Origin: FEB-25 sp963822175
GTDB lineage: Bacteria; Chloroflexota; Anaerolineae; Anaerolineales; UBA4823
Direction of reading: 5' to 3'
Assembly (NCBI GenBank): GCA_963822175.1
Contig: CAWGGJ010000003.1
Location: 124,001 to 188,000, forward strand
Length of the DNA: 64,000 bases
Shown here: positions 8,621 through 18,189 of the stretch, piece after piece
Numbering within the stretch: the stretch's first letter is position 1
Layout: the number at the start of each line of letters is the position of its first letter
Translations under genes and position numbers: made by a program
The notes under the pieces: model-generated
What the model was told of the DNA's origin: nothing
The model's database searches: none
What the model saw: the letters and a program-made list of their open reading frames with translations, nothing else

Positions 8621-9613
8621 ATGAAAATTGCTTTTACAGGGGCGGGCTATATCACCAACATACACGCCCAGGCAGCGAGAAATCAGCCGGATGTAGAGCT
8701 GGTTGCAGTCGTGGATAGATATCCAGATAATGCCGATGCCCTGGCAAGGAAATTTAAGATCAAGCATCGCTATGAATCAGTTGAACAGTTGCTTGAAGCA
8801 AATGAAGTGGATGCATTGGTTATCGGTACTCCGAATTACCTGCATGCTCCCCAAACAATTGCTGCCCTCAAAGCTGGTGTGCATGTGATGGTTGAAAAGC
8901 CGATGGCAATGAATTCTGATGAAGCACATCAAATGCTAGAACTCAGCAGAAAGTCTGGTGCTTTATTAATGGTTGCGCATTGCTGGCGTTTTGACCCAGA
9001 AGTGCTCTGGTTACTGGAACAAGCCAGATCTGGTCGCCTTGGAAAGATCATTCGCACCAAGGGGTACGGCGTGCATACCCTCTGGGGACCCTCAGGATGG
9101 TTTACTGAGAAGAAATATGCTGGCGGAGGAGCTTTAGCTGATATGGGTATTCATGCATTGGATACAGCCCGTTTCCTTCTTGGTGATCCCCAACCTGATT
9201 CGGTTTATGCTCGCCTTGGAACCTACTATACTAATTACGATGTGGATGATACAGGCATTCTTCTCGTGAATTGGGAAGGGGGTACTTCATCCTATATAGA
9301 GTCTGGTTGGTGGCAACCCCACACAGATGGTCCGGAAGCCGCAACACAGCTCTATGGGACGAAAGCTTATGGGCAGTTATTTCCAACCTTTATCGAAGAA
9401 CACTCGAAGAAGGTTGACCCCGGATTTTCCTTCCCGCGTATAGAACACTGTCCACAAAGCCTTTATGATGATCAGATGAAATATTTCATTCAATGTATTC
9501 GCCAACATCAAACACCGGTTCCCGGCGGTCAGGAGGGGTGGATTAACATGAAGGTGATCGAAGCTGCTTATGAGAGTGCCAGGGAAGGCAAAGTTATCAT
9601 GGTGGGCAAATGA
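8621..9613 (+). CDS. Gfo/Idh/MocA-family NAD(P)-dependent oxidoreductase
   Basis: The 330-residue protein has a Rossmann N-terminus (FTGAGYITNIH) and the diagnostic EKPMAMN with the catalytic-site Lys. The C-terminal alpha/beta domain carries GGGALADMGIHALD, whose conserved His sits at the substrate pocket. ATG 8621 is preceded by ggaggtagg. Family members oxidise or dehydrate sugars, inositols or sugar nucleotides; the substrate cannot be read from the sequence. The polysaccharide genes upstream and the sugar transporter downstream point to a carbohydrate, but a 0.9 kb gap separates it from the transporter. Confidence 0.88.
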   Translation: MKIAFTGAGYITNIHAQAARNQPDVELVAVVDRYPDNADALARKFKIKHRYESVEQLLEANEVDALVIGTPNYLHAPQTIAALKAGVHVMVEKPMAMNSDEAHQMLELSRKSGALLMVAHCWRFDPEVLWLLEQARSGRLGKIIRTKGYGVHTLWGPSGWFTEKKYAGGGALADMGIHALDTARFLLGDPQPDSVYARLGTYYTNYDVDDTGILLVNWEGGTSSYIESGWWQPHTDGPEAATQLYGTKAYGQLFPTFIEEHSKKVDPGFSFPRIEHCPQSLYDDQMKYFIQCIRQHQTPVPGGQEGWINMKVIEAAYESAREGKVIMVGK

Positions 9614-10527
9614 GTTCTTGTTTTATTGGCCAAGATGTTGACTGAACAAAAATCATTGGAACTCATTTAAGGTGAAATAGGCAGCGCATCTGGTTTAAAA
9701 ACCACAGTATGGGTAATCATGAAAACGCTGAATGCATTGCTCTCATTATCGCCTGGCAAACCATTACGAACAAAGCTCGTCCTTTGATTGGAAGAATTCG
9801 TTTCCCACACCAGGTAGCAGGGTGCAGGTATGGTAATCCTTGCAGCAAATGTGTTGTCGGTTGGCAATATTTCTGCATTCAACCTATTGACACTAAATAA
9901 TGAGCATTATTCTCAATCATAGTATTACATCAGGAGTATAATTAATTTCTAGTATTGATCGGGTAGAGATTAATATTATCATCTCAGCAATGGAAGCGTG
10001 TTTTATCAAAATCAACCTTGCTGGGAGGTAAAAAAGAGCATAACCTATACATTCGTCTGCCATAGAAATGCCAGGAGGTGAAATCCTCTCCCTTACATTT
10101 AAGAAGATTCAACATTAATAAGCACATTCATTTCTGTAGATCATTTAATAAGCATCGCGTGAGCTTCGGAAGTCGTTATCTTTTGGAATAAAAGGCTTAT
10201 TGGTTGGATTCGTTTTTGTTGTGACAGGAAATTACCCTTTGGCATATAACCTGATGGAGAAATTATGCATTTTTAGCGAATGGGTAAATCTGATAAGTAT
10301 ATTTATGATGGAGTGAATATCGAATAACAAAGCAAAATAATGAAAGGGATATCCATCCTTCTAATGAGCAGGAAGAAAATATTCCCAATCTAGTATCGTT
10401 CCACAACAAGATATAACCAATTAATCACTGCCATTTTGGAGAGGAGGTGGAAATCACGGAAAAGTGATGCTCAAAAGGATTTTTTATATAACAGAAACCA
10501 AACTTACGATATTTATAGGAGAAGGAA
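9614..10527. other. 0.9 kb intergenic stretch without supported gene
   Basis: There are only short, stop-riddled frames. A 63-codon frame (9709-9900) has no ribosome binding site and no family resemblance. Several Shine-Dalgarno-like strings (gggaggtaaa near 10023, aggaggtga near 10074, gaggaggtgg near 10441) are not followed by usable frames, which could mean decayed genes. The last part must hold the promoter of the binding-protein gene at 10528. No terminator, tRNA or repeat was recognised. Confidence 0.5.
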
Positions 10528-11880
10528 ATGAAAAATTTATTTAAATATATATCTGTTTTGATTGCAGTGGTAATGATACTGTCTGCATGCACCACTGCAG
10601 CCACAGAGACAGCAGCGCCTGCGACTGAAGCACCCGTCGTGACTGAAGCACCTCCCGCTGCGAGCACTGAAGTTGAAGTGTTCTCCTGGTGGGTTGGCCC
10701 AGGTGAAGCAGATGGTCTGGCCGCAATGGTAAAGGTTTTCAACGAGCAATATCCAGGCATCGAGTTTGTTAACGCCGCTGTTGCTGGTGGAGCCGGTACA
10801 AACGCCAAGGCTGTACTACAGACCCGTCTTGCGGCTGGTGATCCACCTGATTCCTGGCAGGCACATGCCGGAATGGAAACCATCGCCAACTACTTATCCG
10901 CTGGTCAGATCCTCCCATTGGATGATCTCTTCCAGGAAACTGGTTTTTCAAAGGTATTACCTGCCACCTTGTTACCTTTGATTTCCCAGGATGGGCATCC
11001 ATACAGCGTGCCGGTTAATATTCACCGCTCGAATGTGCTCTGGTACAACCCCAAAGTTCTTGCCGAAGCTGGTGTGACCGCCAATCCCAAGACTGATTTC
11101 GACACCTTGGATAAATTCTTTGCGGCTTGCGATCAGGTTCAAGCTGCTGGTAAGATTTGCCTCTCTCTCGGTGCTCCCTGGACCGCAGTTCACCTGTTCG
11201 AAAATATCATGATCGGCACCATGGGTGCCGAAAAGTGGAATGGTCTCTGGACCAGCCCACCCACCACCGATTGGGGTGGTGCTGATGTTACTGCCGGTCT
11301 TGAGAACTTTGCCAAGGCGCTTTCATATACCAACCCGGATGCATCGACATTGTCCGATTGGCAAACCCCCTCAAAGATGATGGCGGATGGTGATGCTGCT
11401 TTCAATATCATGGGTGATTGGGCGTACGGATACTTTGCAAATCCGGATCCAAATGGTCTTTCACTGACCCCCCACACAGACTTTGACTGGGCTACCTCAC
11501 CCGGCACTTACGGTGTGTTCAACTTCCTGTCTGACAGCTTTGTCCTGCCAGTAGGAGCTAAGCACCCAGATGCCACGGTGGATTGGCTGACCGTTGCGGC
11601 ATCAAAAGCCGGCCAGGAAGCCTTCAACCCGCTCAAGGGTTCGATCTGTGCCCGCACCGACTGCGATCAATCCTTATTCAGCGAGTATTCGCAGGATGCT
11701 GCCAAAGATTGGGTCAGCAATACAGTGGTTGGTAGCCTCATGCACGGTGTTGTTGCAGCACCAGCCTGGTCGACATCAATCAGCACTGCTGTTGGTCTTT
11801 TCCAGGCTGATACGACCAAGACAGCTGATTTCCAGACTGCACTAGTTAATGCCTGTAAAACAGACGGAACCTGCAAGTAA
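10528..11880 (+). CDS. Sugar ABC transporter substrate-binding lipoprotein
   Basis: The 450-residue protein has a lipoprotein signal peptide (lipobox LSAC), a low-complexity Ala/Thr/Glu/Pro linker to about residue 48, and a family-1 (MalE/GtsA-like) solute-binding fold. The fold shows FSWWVGPGE at the first strand, the AAGDPPDSWQ region and FNIMGDWAYG in the C-terminal lobe. The shape matches glucose/mannose-type binding proteins, though the ligand is inferred. A Shine-Dalgarno (aggagaagga) precedes ATG 10528. Two permease genes follow, with a GC-rich hairpin between that may set the ratio of binding protein to permease. Confidence 0.9.
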   Translation: MKNLFKYISVLIAVVMILSACTTAATETAAPATEAPVVTEAPPAASTEVEVFSWWVGPGEADGLAAMVKVFNEQYPGIEFVNAAVAGGAGTNAKAVLQTRLAAGDPPDSWQAHAGMETIANYLSAGQILPLDDLFQETGFSKVLPATLLPLISQDGHPYSVPVNIHRSNVLWYNPKVLAEAGVTANPKTDFDTLDKFFAACDQVQAAGKICLSLGAPWTAVHLFENIMIGTMGAEKWNGLWTSPPTTDWGGADVTAGLENFAKALSYTNPDASTLSDWQTPSKMMADGDAAFNIMGDWAYGYFANPDPNGLSLTPHTDFDWATSPGTYGVFNFLSDSFVLPVGAKHPDATVDWLTVAASKAGQEAFNPLKGSICARTDCDQSLFSEYSQDAAKDWVSNTVVGSLMHGVVAAPAWSTSISTAVGLFQADTTKTADFQTALVNACKTDGTCK

Positions 11881-11900
11881 ATTACTCCACTTAGGTTAAA

Positions 11901-11929
11901 AAATGGGCGGCTCGATGAGCCGCCCATTT
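11901..11929 (+). terminator. GC-rich hairpin between binding protein and permease genes
   Basis: A 13-bp perfect stem (aaatgggcggctc / gagccgcccattt) with a 3-nt loop, not followed by a long T run. It could be a partial terminator or an mRNA-stabilising element of the malE-malF type, giving more binding protein than permease. Confidence 0.7.
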
Positions 11930-12060
11930 GGAAATGTCGATATATATATTAAAATATTGGATGTAGTTTCATTCTTATATTTAATATCAAATTCTCCGAT
12001 TCTGATGATTGAAAATAGCCATAAGCGGGACAACGATCTACATCCAAAATGAGGTGGTCA

Positions 12061-13137
12061 ATGTTTCGAAAGTTCGCTCTTAACGTTCCACGTCTTATCT
12101 TAGCAATCATCTTAATGCTCCTGGGTGTAGCATTTATCGTCATATTATCAAAGACCGATCTTATCATAGGTGGGAAAAACTTAACCTCGATTGGAATCAT
12201 CCTCAGTGGCTTAATATTTTATTCAGGCATACTGGTAATTCTGGCAATGTTTGAGAATGAAACAATTCTTGCCATTGGATTGCTCATGCCTTCAATTATT
12301 GCTGTCGCCATCTTTGTCTATGGTTTTATTGCCTGGTCAACCAGGGTTTCGCTGAGCAAATGGAAGGGATTGACCCCGGATTTTACCTGGGTTGGCTTGC
12401 AACAATATATTAATTTATTTAATAACGACCAGCGTTTCATGATAGATGTTCGTAATACCGCCTTGTTCACTGTTGGATTCATCCTTGGGTGTTTGATCCT
12501 TGGATTGGGACTGGCGATCCTGCTCGATCAGCGCCTCAAGGGAGAGGCAATCTTTCGCGGCATTTTTATCTTTCCTATGGCGATATCATTTATTGCCTCC
12601 GGTGTTGTGTGGGGATGGCTGATGAACCCCGCTACAGGCAGCCGTATCACTGGGATCAATTTGATCTTCAAAACATTGGGTCTTGACTCGCTCATCAGCC
12701 TTTGGCATTCGACCCCTCAGCCCTGGGGGATGGCGTTTACCATAATTCCAGCAGTATGGCAGCTATCAGGCTTTACCATGGCCCTATATCTGGGGGGGAT
12801 ACGTAGCATTTCGGATGACCTACGTGAAGCTGCCCGCGTTGATGGAGCCAGTGAATTGGAAATTTATCGGCACATTATCTTACCAATGCTTAAACCTGTA
12901 ACTTTAAGCGCAGTGATCATCCTGGGTCATATGTCACTTAAGATATTTGACCTGATCGTCGCCCTGGGTAACAAGGATATCCGCTTGGATGTGCCAGGTA
13001 TCTACATGTGGGTAACAACTTTTGATGGCACGAACTATGCTCAAGGGGCTGCAATTGGGATTCTTATGCTCATATCGGTGGCGATCCTGGTGGTACCATA
13101 TCTGGTTCAAAGCATGCGCTCGGAGACCCAGATATGA
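12061..13137 (+). CDS. Sugar ABC transporter permease (MalF/UgpA-like)
   Basis: I prefer ATG 12061 because gaggtgg (12051-12057) precedes it; an in-frame ATG at 12049 overlaps that site. The product has 358 residues. It has two extra N-terminal helices before the usual six-helix BPD_transp_1 domain. The EAA loop (DDLREAARVDGASELEIYRHIILP) that docks the ATPase is clear. The stop overlaps the next permease by 4 bp (ATGA), so the two are co-translated. Confidence 0.9.
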   Translation: MFRKFALNVPRLILAIILMLLGVAFIVILSKTDLIIGGKNLTSIGIILSGLIFYSGILVILAMFENETILAIGLLMPSIIAVAIFVYGFIAWSTRVSLSKWKGLTPDFTWVGLQQYINLFNNDQRFMIDVRNTALFTVGFILGCLILGLGLAILLDQRLKGEAIFRGIFIFPMAISFIASGVVWGWLMNPATGSRITGINLIFKTLGLDSLISLWHSTPQPWGMAFTIIPAVWQLSGFTMALYLGGIRSISDDLREAARVDGASELEIYRHIILPMLKPVTLSAVIILGHMSLKIFDLIVALGNKDIRLDVPGIYMWVTTFDGTNYAQGAAIGILMLISVAILVVPYLVQSMRSETQI

Positions 13138-13958
13138 CCCACCGAACCTGGACGAAAATATTTTTCTACTTCATTCTGGTTTCTCTATCACTCTTCTACC
13201 TGCTCCCTATCTACCTGATGGTCTTGACGGGATTCAAGGCTTTCAATCAGGTTGATCTAAAAACCATGTGGACACTACCTATCGGCGGTATCCATCTCGA
13301 AAACTTCGTTGCTGGGTTCAAACAGCTTGCTCCTAATCTCAAAAACAGCCTGGTAATGGTTATTCCAGAGGCACTCCTTTCCTCTCTGCTTGGTTCACTG
13401 AATGGCTACCTGCTTTCCAAGTGGAGATTCCGCGGCTCTGATTTGGTTTTTACTCTGATCTTGTTCGGCATGTTCATCCCCTACCAGAGCATCCTGATCC
13501 CTCTGGTGAAGTTCATGCAGTTCCTGGGCTTATACGGTGATATTCCTGGGCTGATCCTTGTTCACGTTATTTACGGTATCCCCATCACGACCCTAATTTT
13601 CCGCAACTATTACGCCACCATTGGCAATGAAGTTCTCGAAGCCGGTCGTATTGACGGGGCAAGCCTGATGGGAATATATCGTTACATTATGCTCCCCCTA
13701 TCCGCTCCGAGCTTCGCGGTGGTGATCATCTGGCAATTCACCCAGGCCTGGAACGAATTCCTTTTCGCAGTCATTCTCACCAACCAATCCAACTGGCCGG
13801 TGACCGTTGCCCTGAATAATCTGGCTGGTTCCCAGCTTGTTCAATGGAATGTATTAATGGCGGCTACATTACTCGCTGCCTTACCGACCTTGCTTGTTTA
13901 TATCTTTTTAGGCCGCTTCTTTATGCGTGGATTAATGGCAGGGGCTCTAAAAGGTTAG
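13134..13958 (+). CDS. Sugar ABC transporter permease (MalG/UgpE-like)
   Basis: The 274-residue protein has six membrane helices and the EAA-type docking loop (EVLEAGRIDGASLMGIYRYIMLP). It overlaps the partner permease by 4 bp. It completes the membrane part of the carbohydrate importer. No ATPase gene is present in this cluster, so a shared MsmX/UgpC-type ATPase encoded elsewhere is expected. Confidence 0.92.
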   Translation: MTHRTWTKIFFYFILVSLSLFYLLPIYLMVLTGFKAFNQVDLKTMWTLPIGGIHLENFVAGFKQLAPNLKNSLVMVIPEALLSSLLGSLNGYLLSKWRFRGSDLVFTLILFGMFIPYQSILIPLVKFMQFLGLYGDIPGLILVHVIYGIPITTLIFRNYYATIGNEVLEAGRIDGASLMGIYRYIMLPLSAPSFAVVIIWQFTQAWNEFLFAVILTNQSNWPVTVALNNLAGSQLVQWNVLMAATLLAALPTLLVYIFLGRFFMRGLMAGALKG

Positions 13959-14016
13959 CCAGGATTGCAGTTTTGTTTTTAATCAGAACAGCTGTCCATA
14001 AAGGTGTTCTGATATT

Positions 14017-15000
14017 TTATATATAGGATTTTTCCCGATAAAAAGCAATGATCTGGCTGGCGTAATCGATCACACTGCATCTCAATGCTTGCGGTTCCAG
14101 CACTTCTATCGCCCTCCCAAGGCTTAATAGGATTTCCCGGGCAGTGAAGAAATTTTCGAAGGTCAGGTTCACCACTGCCCATTCTCCTGTTGGTTCGATT
14201 CCCTTCTTGATGATTTCATATTTTACCTCCTCTCCCAGGTATCGTGAGATTTTATCGGTCAGCTCCGGCATAATTTTTGCCCTTACCGGGTATCTCGGTC
14301 GATGATCCTGGTATGTTTTGCACCACGCTTTCCACGCCAGCTCCAGGTTGAAATTTTCATCGCGGTAAAAGGTTTTTTCGGTGATACCCACCTCGAGGAT
14401 ATCTTTTACCTTGATTACTTTTATATAGCCATCCATCTTCCCCATTAAATACCAGGTATTCATTTTTGCCACCAGGCCGAGCGGTGCTACCTCAAATTCG
14501 ATCTGAGAATCAAAATAGTCTCTGAACACAACCCGTAAAATCTTATCCCTCCATAGTGCTTGCTGTAGGGTTTCAAGATGTATGACCGGCTCAGTGGTCG
14601 TCTTCCATGGGCTGGAATCCAGGTAGATTCGCTGTTTCGTCTGTGATGCTTGGACCACCTGATCTCTGGGCAGGGCTGCAGCGAGTTTATACAGCGCAGA
14701 TTTTAGGTTTTGACCCACACCCAGATCGACCAGGGATTGGGGTATGCTCATCATGAACAATGCCCTGGCCTCATCTTCATTCATGCCGGTCAGGGTGGTC
14801 CTGTAACTGTCAATCAGGGCGATGCCTCCCCTTGGTCCCCGGTCGGTGTAAATCGGCACACCTGCCATATTTAATGCCTCAACATCCCGATAAATCGTCC
14901 GGGGTGAAACTTCTAACTCGACCGATAATTCTTCTGCTGTCATCATTTCATGCGATTGCAGCAGCATCACCATCGATATCAACCGGTCGGCTCTCATCAT
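14017..15000 (-). CDS. WYL-domain transcriptional regulator (YafY-like)
   Basis: The 327-residue protein has an N-terminal HTH_11/DeoR-like domain (MTAEELSVELEVSPRTIYRDVEAL), a middle WYL domain (WYLMGKMDG) that in this family binds a ligand or nucleic acid, and a WCX C-terminal extension. A Shine-Dalgarno (aggaggtaa) precedes tandem ATGs at 15000 and 14997. It is divergent from the GyrI-like gene and convergent with the sugar transporter, and may regulate the former; this is inference. Confidence 0.9.
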   Translation of the reverse strand: MMRADRLISMVMLLQSHEMMTAEELSVELEVSPRTIYRDVEALNMAGVPIYTDRGPRGGIALIDSYRTTLTGMNEDEARALFMMSIPQSLVDLGVGQNLKSALYKLAAALPRDQVVQASQTKQRIYLDSSPWKTTTEPVIHLETLQQALWRDKILRVVFRDYFDSQIEFEVAPLGLVAKMNTWYLMGKMDGYIKVIKVKDILEVGITEKTFYRDENFNLELAWKAWCKTYQDHRPRYPVRAKIMPELTDKISRYLGEEVKYEIIKKGIEPTGEWAVVNLTFENFFTAREILLSLGRAIEVLEPQALRCSVIDYASQIIAFYREKSYI

Positions 15001-15138
15001 TTACCTCCTGGCGAAATGGATCCTAGAACTCATTTCCATTTTACCAATAATTCATGACATAAGATGTCATATATTTCAGGTATTATAGATCATAGACCGC
15101 GGTTAAAAACATCAGACAATTGATTTATAGGAGATAAA

Positions 15139-15615
15139 ATGAATAATCAGGAAGTCCGCATCGTATCCCTGCCACCCATTCGAGTGGCATCATTTCATGC
15201 TTTCAGCTCCTCACCAGAGCTCGACGTCTGGAAAAAAGCATATGCCTGGGCAAAAGCCCATGATTGCTGGCAGGAGGCTCCTGCCACCCGAATCTTCGGA
15301 TTTAATAACCCTGACCCGTCTGCAGGCAGCCCGAATTATGGGTATGAGATCTGGGTTTCTGTCGGTCCACAGGTGCTACCGGATGGTGAGTTGAAGGTAA
15401 TAGAATTCTCCGGGGGCATGTACGCTGTATTGCGCTGCGATGTATATGGTGATCCCGGGGAGATCATCCCCAGAACATGGGAGAAGCTGGTCAAATGGTT
15501 TGAAACCAGCCATTACATACACGGCACCCACCAGTGGCTGGAGGAACACCTATCGCGTGGCGAGTCGAACCAGCTTGGTTTTGTCCTCGACCTTTATTTA
15601 CCCATAACTGAGTAA
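15139..15615 (+). CDS. GyrI-like/AraC effector-binding domain protein
   Basis: The 158-residue protein consists only of the small-molecule-binding (SOUL/GyrI-like) fold found at the C-terminus of AraC-type regulators such as Rob, with no DNA-binding domain. Features include PPIRVASFHAFS, a GYEIWVSV strand and GGMYAVLRC. A good Shine-Dalgarno (ataggagataaa) precedes the ATG. It is divergent from the WYL regulator, a common pairing. It may bind hydrophobic cations or toxic small molecules. Confidence 0.8.
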   Translation: MNNQEVRIVSLPPIRVASFHAFSSSPELDVWKKAYAWAKAHDCWQEAPATRIFGFNNPDPSAGSPNYGYEIWVSVGPQVLPDGELKVIEFSGGMYAVLRCDVYGDPGEIIPRTWEKLVKWFETSHYIHGTHQWLEEHLSRGESNQLGFVLDLYLPITE

Positions 15616-15618
15616 AAC

Positions 15619-15649
15619 AAACTCCCCTGGGTAATCCAGGGGAGTTTTT
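15619..15649. terminator. Bidirectional rho-independent terminator
   Basis: An 11-bp stem (aactcccctgg / ccaggggagtt) with a 5-nt loop has T on the plus side and an A-rich left flank giving T on the minus side. It closes the GyrI-like gene and probably also the thiamine-binding/E1 operon from the right. Confidence 0.9.
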
Positions 15650-15739
15650 ACATCCAATTGCAAATCAGTCGGGATATCGTTCCTGTTATGATCAAAAAAA
15701 TCCACCTTATTTCAGGGGAACATCAATCAACCCTGCTAC

Positions 15740-16045
15740 CTACACACCCAATAGCTTTTCCTGCACGCTTTTTACTTTATCATCCATTGTTTGCACCCGG
15801 TCGATGCGCGTCCCCACCTTGATGGTGGTTGTTATGCGCGGCGCACCCATCTCGTGCACCCGTTCATGGCAGCGCTTGACTGCCCCGAAAACATCATCCC
15901 ATTCACCCTCGATATTCGTCCCGTAGGCATGCAGCTGGGTCTTAAGCCCCGCATCCTTCAGGATTATCTCGCACTCAGCGATATACTTGGAAACTGACAC
16001 TCCCACCCCGAGTGGAACCAGACAGAAATCAACGATCACGTTCAT
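15740..16045 (-). CDS. MTH1187/YkoF-type thiamine-binding protein
   Basis: The 101-residue protein belongs to the UPF0045/MTH1187 family, whose ferredoxin-like fold binds thiamine or pyrimidine precursors. Visible marks are FCLVPLGVGVSVSKY near the start and HAYGTNIEGEWDDVF in the middle. It starts after cgaggtg, 22 bp downstream of the E1 beta stop, so it is the last gene of an operon with a TPP-dependent dehydrogenase. That context fits thiamine binding or supply. Confidence 0.82.
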   Translation of the reverse strand: MNVIVDFCLVPLGVGVSVSKYIAECEIILKDAGLKTQLHAYGTNIEGEWDDVFGAVKRCHERVHEMGAPRITTTIKVGTRIDRVQTMDDKVKSVQEKLLGV

Positions 16046-16067
16046 CTTAACACCTCGATTTTTCCTT

Positions 16068-17081
16068 TCAGCTGTTCACCAGGTTAATTGCCGCCTCGAC
16101 GATCCTCTCAACATTTGGTAGAGTTTGGTATTCCAGCTCGGGTGAAAATGGGATCGTATCTTCAGTACAAACCCTGGAATATTTCATACTCACACCGGCT
16201 TGAAGGACGACAGCTGCCAGCTCTCCTGATAAACCAAACCCCTGGTAGTCTTCATCGACCACCAACATTCTCCCTGTCTTTGCAACACTTCCGATGACCA
16301 GTTTCTTATCCAGTGGCGCTACCGAGCGCAAGTCGATCACCTGGGCAGATATTCCTTTTTTTTCAAGCCTGCCAGCAGCATCCAGGGCTCGATGAACTGA
16401 AACACCAACCGAGACAATTGTCAGGTCTTCCCCATCTCTCCGGATGACGCCCTGTCCAATTGGAATCGGTTCCCATATTTTTGGCACTGCTCCGCGTGCT
16501 CCTTCTGCTGGCACATCAAACTGTATATTTTTACGACTCCCCCCTCCGAGGAAATCTAGTAGATTATAAGAGAGCAGTTTATGCTCAAGGTAAATCACCG
16601 GTCCATCATGTGCTAAAGCAGAGGTCATTAATCCGCCAGCATCGTATGGCGTGGATGGGACAAGCACAACCAGTCCTGGGATATGTGCCAGCCACCCCCA
16701 AAGGCTTTGTTCATGTTGGCCTCCGTCCCCATAGCCCCCACCACATGGAGCCCGAATCACTAGGGGAACCTTCCAATTACCTCCAGAAAATCGCTCGATT
16801 TTCGCGGCATGATTAAGGATGGTATCCATGGCAACGCTAATAAAATCAACCATATAAATTTCTACTACCGGGTGCAGACCACCCATCGCCGCTGTAACCG
16901 CTGCTCCAACAAAACCGGCTTCGCTGATTGGAGTCGGTAACACCCGATCGCGACCAAACCGAACGCGAAGGTTTAATCGCAGACCGTGGACATCTTCACC
17001 CAAAATAATGATCTTCTCATTAGTTGCCATTGCCTGCATCAGTGCATCTTCGATGGCGTCGTCAAAACTCATCGTCCTCAT
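16068..17081 (-). CDS. 2-oxoacid/acetoin dehydrogenase E1 component, beta subunit
   Basis: ATG 17081 starts one base after the stop of the alpha subunit gene and has gggagg inside the end of that gene. This gives 337 residues, normal for E1 beta; upstream in-frame starts would overlap alpha by about 55 bp. The transketolase pyrimidine domain (EDALMQAM, GEDVHGLR) and the C-terminal transketolase domain (VIDLRSVAPLD, VDEDYQGFG) are complete. With the alpha subunit it should decarboxylate a 2-oxoacid or acetoin using TPP. No E2 or E3 gene is adjacent, so these must come from elsewhere, for example 59.6-62.4 kb. Confidence 0.92.
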   Translation of the reverse strand: MRTMSFDDAIEDALMQAMATNEKIIILGEDVHGLRLNLRVRFGRDRVLPTPISEAGFVGAAVTAAMGGLHPVVEIYMVDFISVAMDTILNHAAKIERFSGGNWKVPLVIRAPCGGGYGDGGQHEQSLWGWLAHIPGLVVLVPSTPYDAGGLMTSALAHDGPVIYLEHKLLSYNLLDFLGGGSRKNIQFDVPAEGARGAVPKIWEPIPIGQGVIRRDGEDLTIVSVGVSVHRALDAAGRLEKKGISAQVIDLRSVAPLDKKLVIGSVAKTGRMLVVDEDYQGFGLSGELAAVVLQAGVSMKYSRVCTEDTIPFSPELEYQTLPNVERIVEAAINLVNS

Positions 17082-17082
17082 A

Positions 17083-18144
17083 TTATTGGCCTCCCGTCTG
17101 CTCTGCTGGAATGGCAATTTGCTGGAAGACCGACTCAATTTCTTTTTGGATATCTTTTTCTATACCTTCCAATTTCTCAACATCCATTCCGGCAAGTTTA
17201 TTCTGTAAAACCATAATCGGGTCACCCTCATTCGAGCGGTGTTTACTGGCATTTTCCCTGATGAGTTCGAGCATTTCCTTCAAGCCTGCTGTTCGCTCAC
17301 GTAAGGAGGCTCCTTTGGTTTGCGTGTGAGCTTTCACCAGGGGAATTGCCATTTTCAACGTTTCACCAATTGAAGGACGTGTATAACGCAGTAGTGGGTC
17401 ACCAAGAAAATGGCCTTCCAAATGTACACAGGGCGCGTACACAAATACTGGCCCATCTCCATTCCGTAAACGCCTGATTTCTTGATAAGCTACTTTCCAA
17501 ACTTCTTCAACATCGCTTCCATCAATCTCAGTTGTGCGTAAACCAAATCCCGCAGCTCTTTCGATCAAATCTCCACCAGTGACCTTTGAGGTCTGCGTCA
17601 TGATCGATAACCCATTGTCCTTACACACAAACATGACTGGCAACTTCCACACCGAGGCCAGGTTGAATGCTTCCATCATTGCGCCTTCGTTTGCTGCCCC
17701 TTCGCCAAAGAAAGCCACAGAGATTTTCCCTGGCCTCAGGCGGTGGTTGGCAAGGGCAAATCCAACCGCGGCTGGACCGGATGACCCCACAATTCCCGAC
17801 GATGCTGCAAGAAATTCAGGTGAAAACAGGTGCATGTGTCCACCCAATCCCCCACCTAAACCATCAGGTCTTCCGAGAAATTCCCTTAACAATAAAACCG
17901 GGTCCACACCTCTCACCAGCATTGGGGCAGTACCGCGATGGTCGAGGGCCATTGCATCTCCATCCGTCATCTGGTCAACGATACCAACATTGATGGCTTC
18001 TTCCCCTGTTCCCAAATGCATTTCTCCCGGGATGATTCCCTCCAACCACAGGCGCTTAACTTCATTTTCAAACAACCTGCATCGATACATTTCTGCATAG
18101 AGATGCCAGCTGTCTGGTACAGGTATTTCCACGGTACTATCCAT
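17083..18144 (-). CDS. 2-oxoacid/acetoin dehydrogenase E1 component, alpha subunit
   Basis: I choose ATG 18144 because ggaaggtga precedes it; an ATG at 18174 is possible. The product of about 353 residues has the TPP-binding motif FGEGAANEG followed by VCKDN. It also shows GGLGGHMHLF and a HRGTAPML pocket characteristic of the AcoA/PdhA group. It is the first gene of the minus-strand operon alpha-beta-thiamine-binding protein. The residues do not let me choose between pyruvate, acetoin or branched-chain substrates. Confidence 0.92.
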   Translation of the reverse strand: MDSTVEIPVPDSWHLYAEMYRCRLFENEVKRLWLEGIIPGEMHLGTGEEAINVGIVDQMTDGDAMALDHRGTAPMLVRGVDPVLLLREFLGRPDGLGGGLGGHMHLFSPEFLAASSGIVGSSGPAAVGFALANHRLRPGKISVAFFGEGAANEGAMMEAFNLASVWKLPVMFVCKDNGLSIMTQTSKVTGGDLIERAAGFGLRTTEIDGSDVEEVWKVAYQEIRRLRNGDGPVFVYAPCVHLEGHFLGDPLLRYTRPSIGETLKMAIPLVKAHTQTKGASLRERTAGLKEMLELIRENASKHRSNEGDPIMVLQNKLAGMDVEKLEGIEKDIQKEIESVFQQIAIPAEQTGGQ

Positions 18145-18189
18145 TGCATCACCTTCCCAAGTCTCGATTGTCACTTTTTTCTATTGTAA

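Noticed and set aside
9709..9900. 63-codon frame in the 0.9 kb gap
   Set aside because: It lacks a ribosome binding site, has no recognisable domain and shows a random-looking composition.
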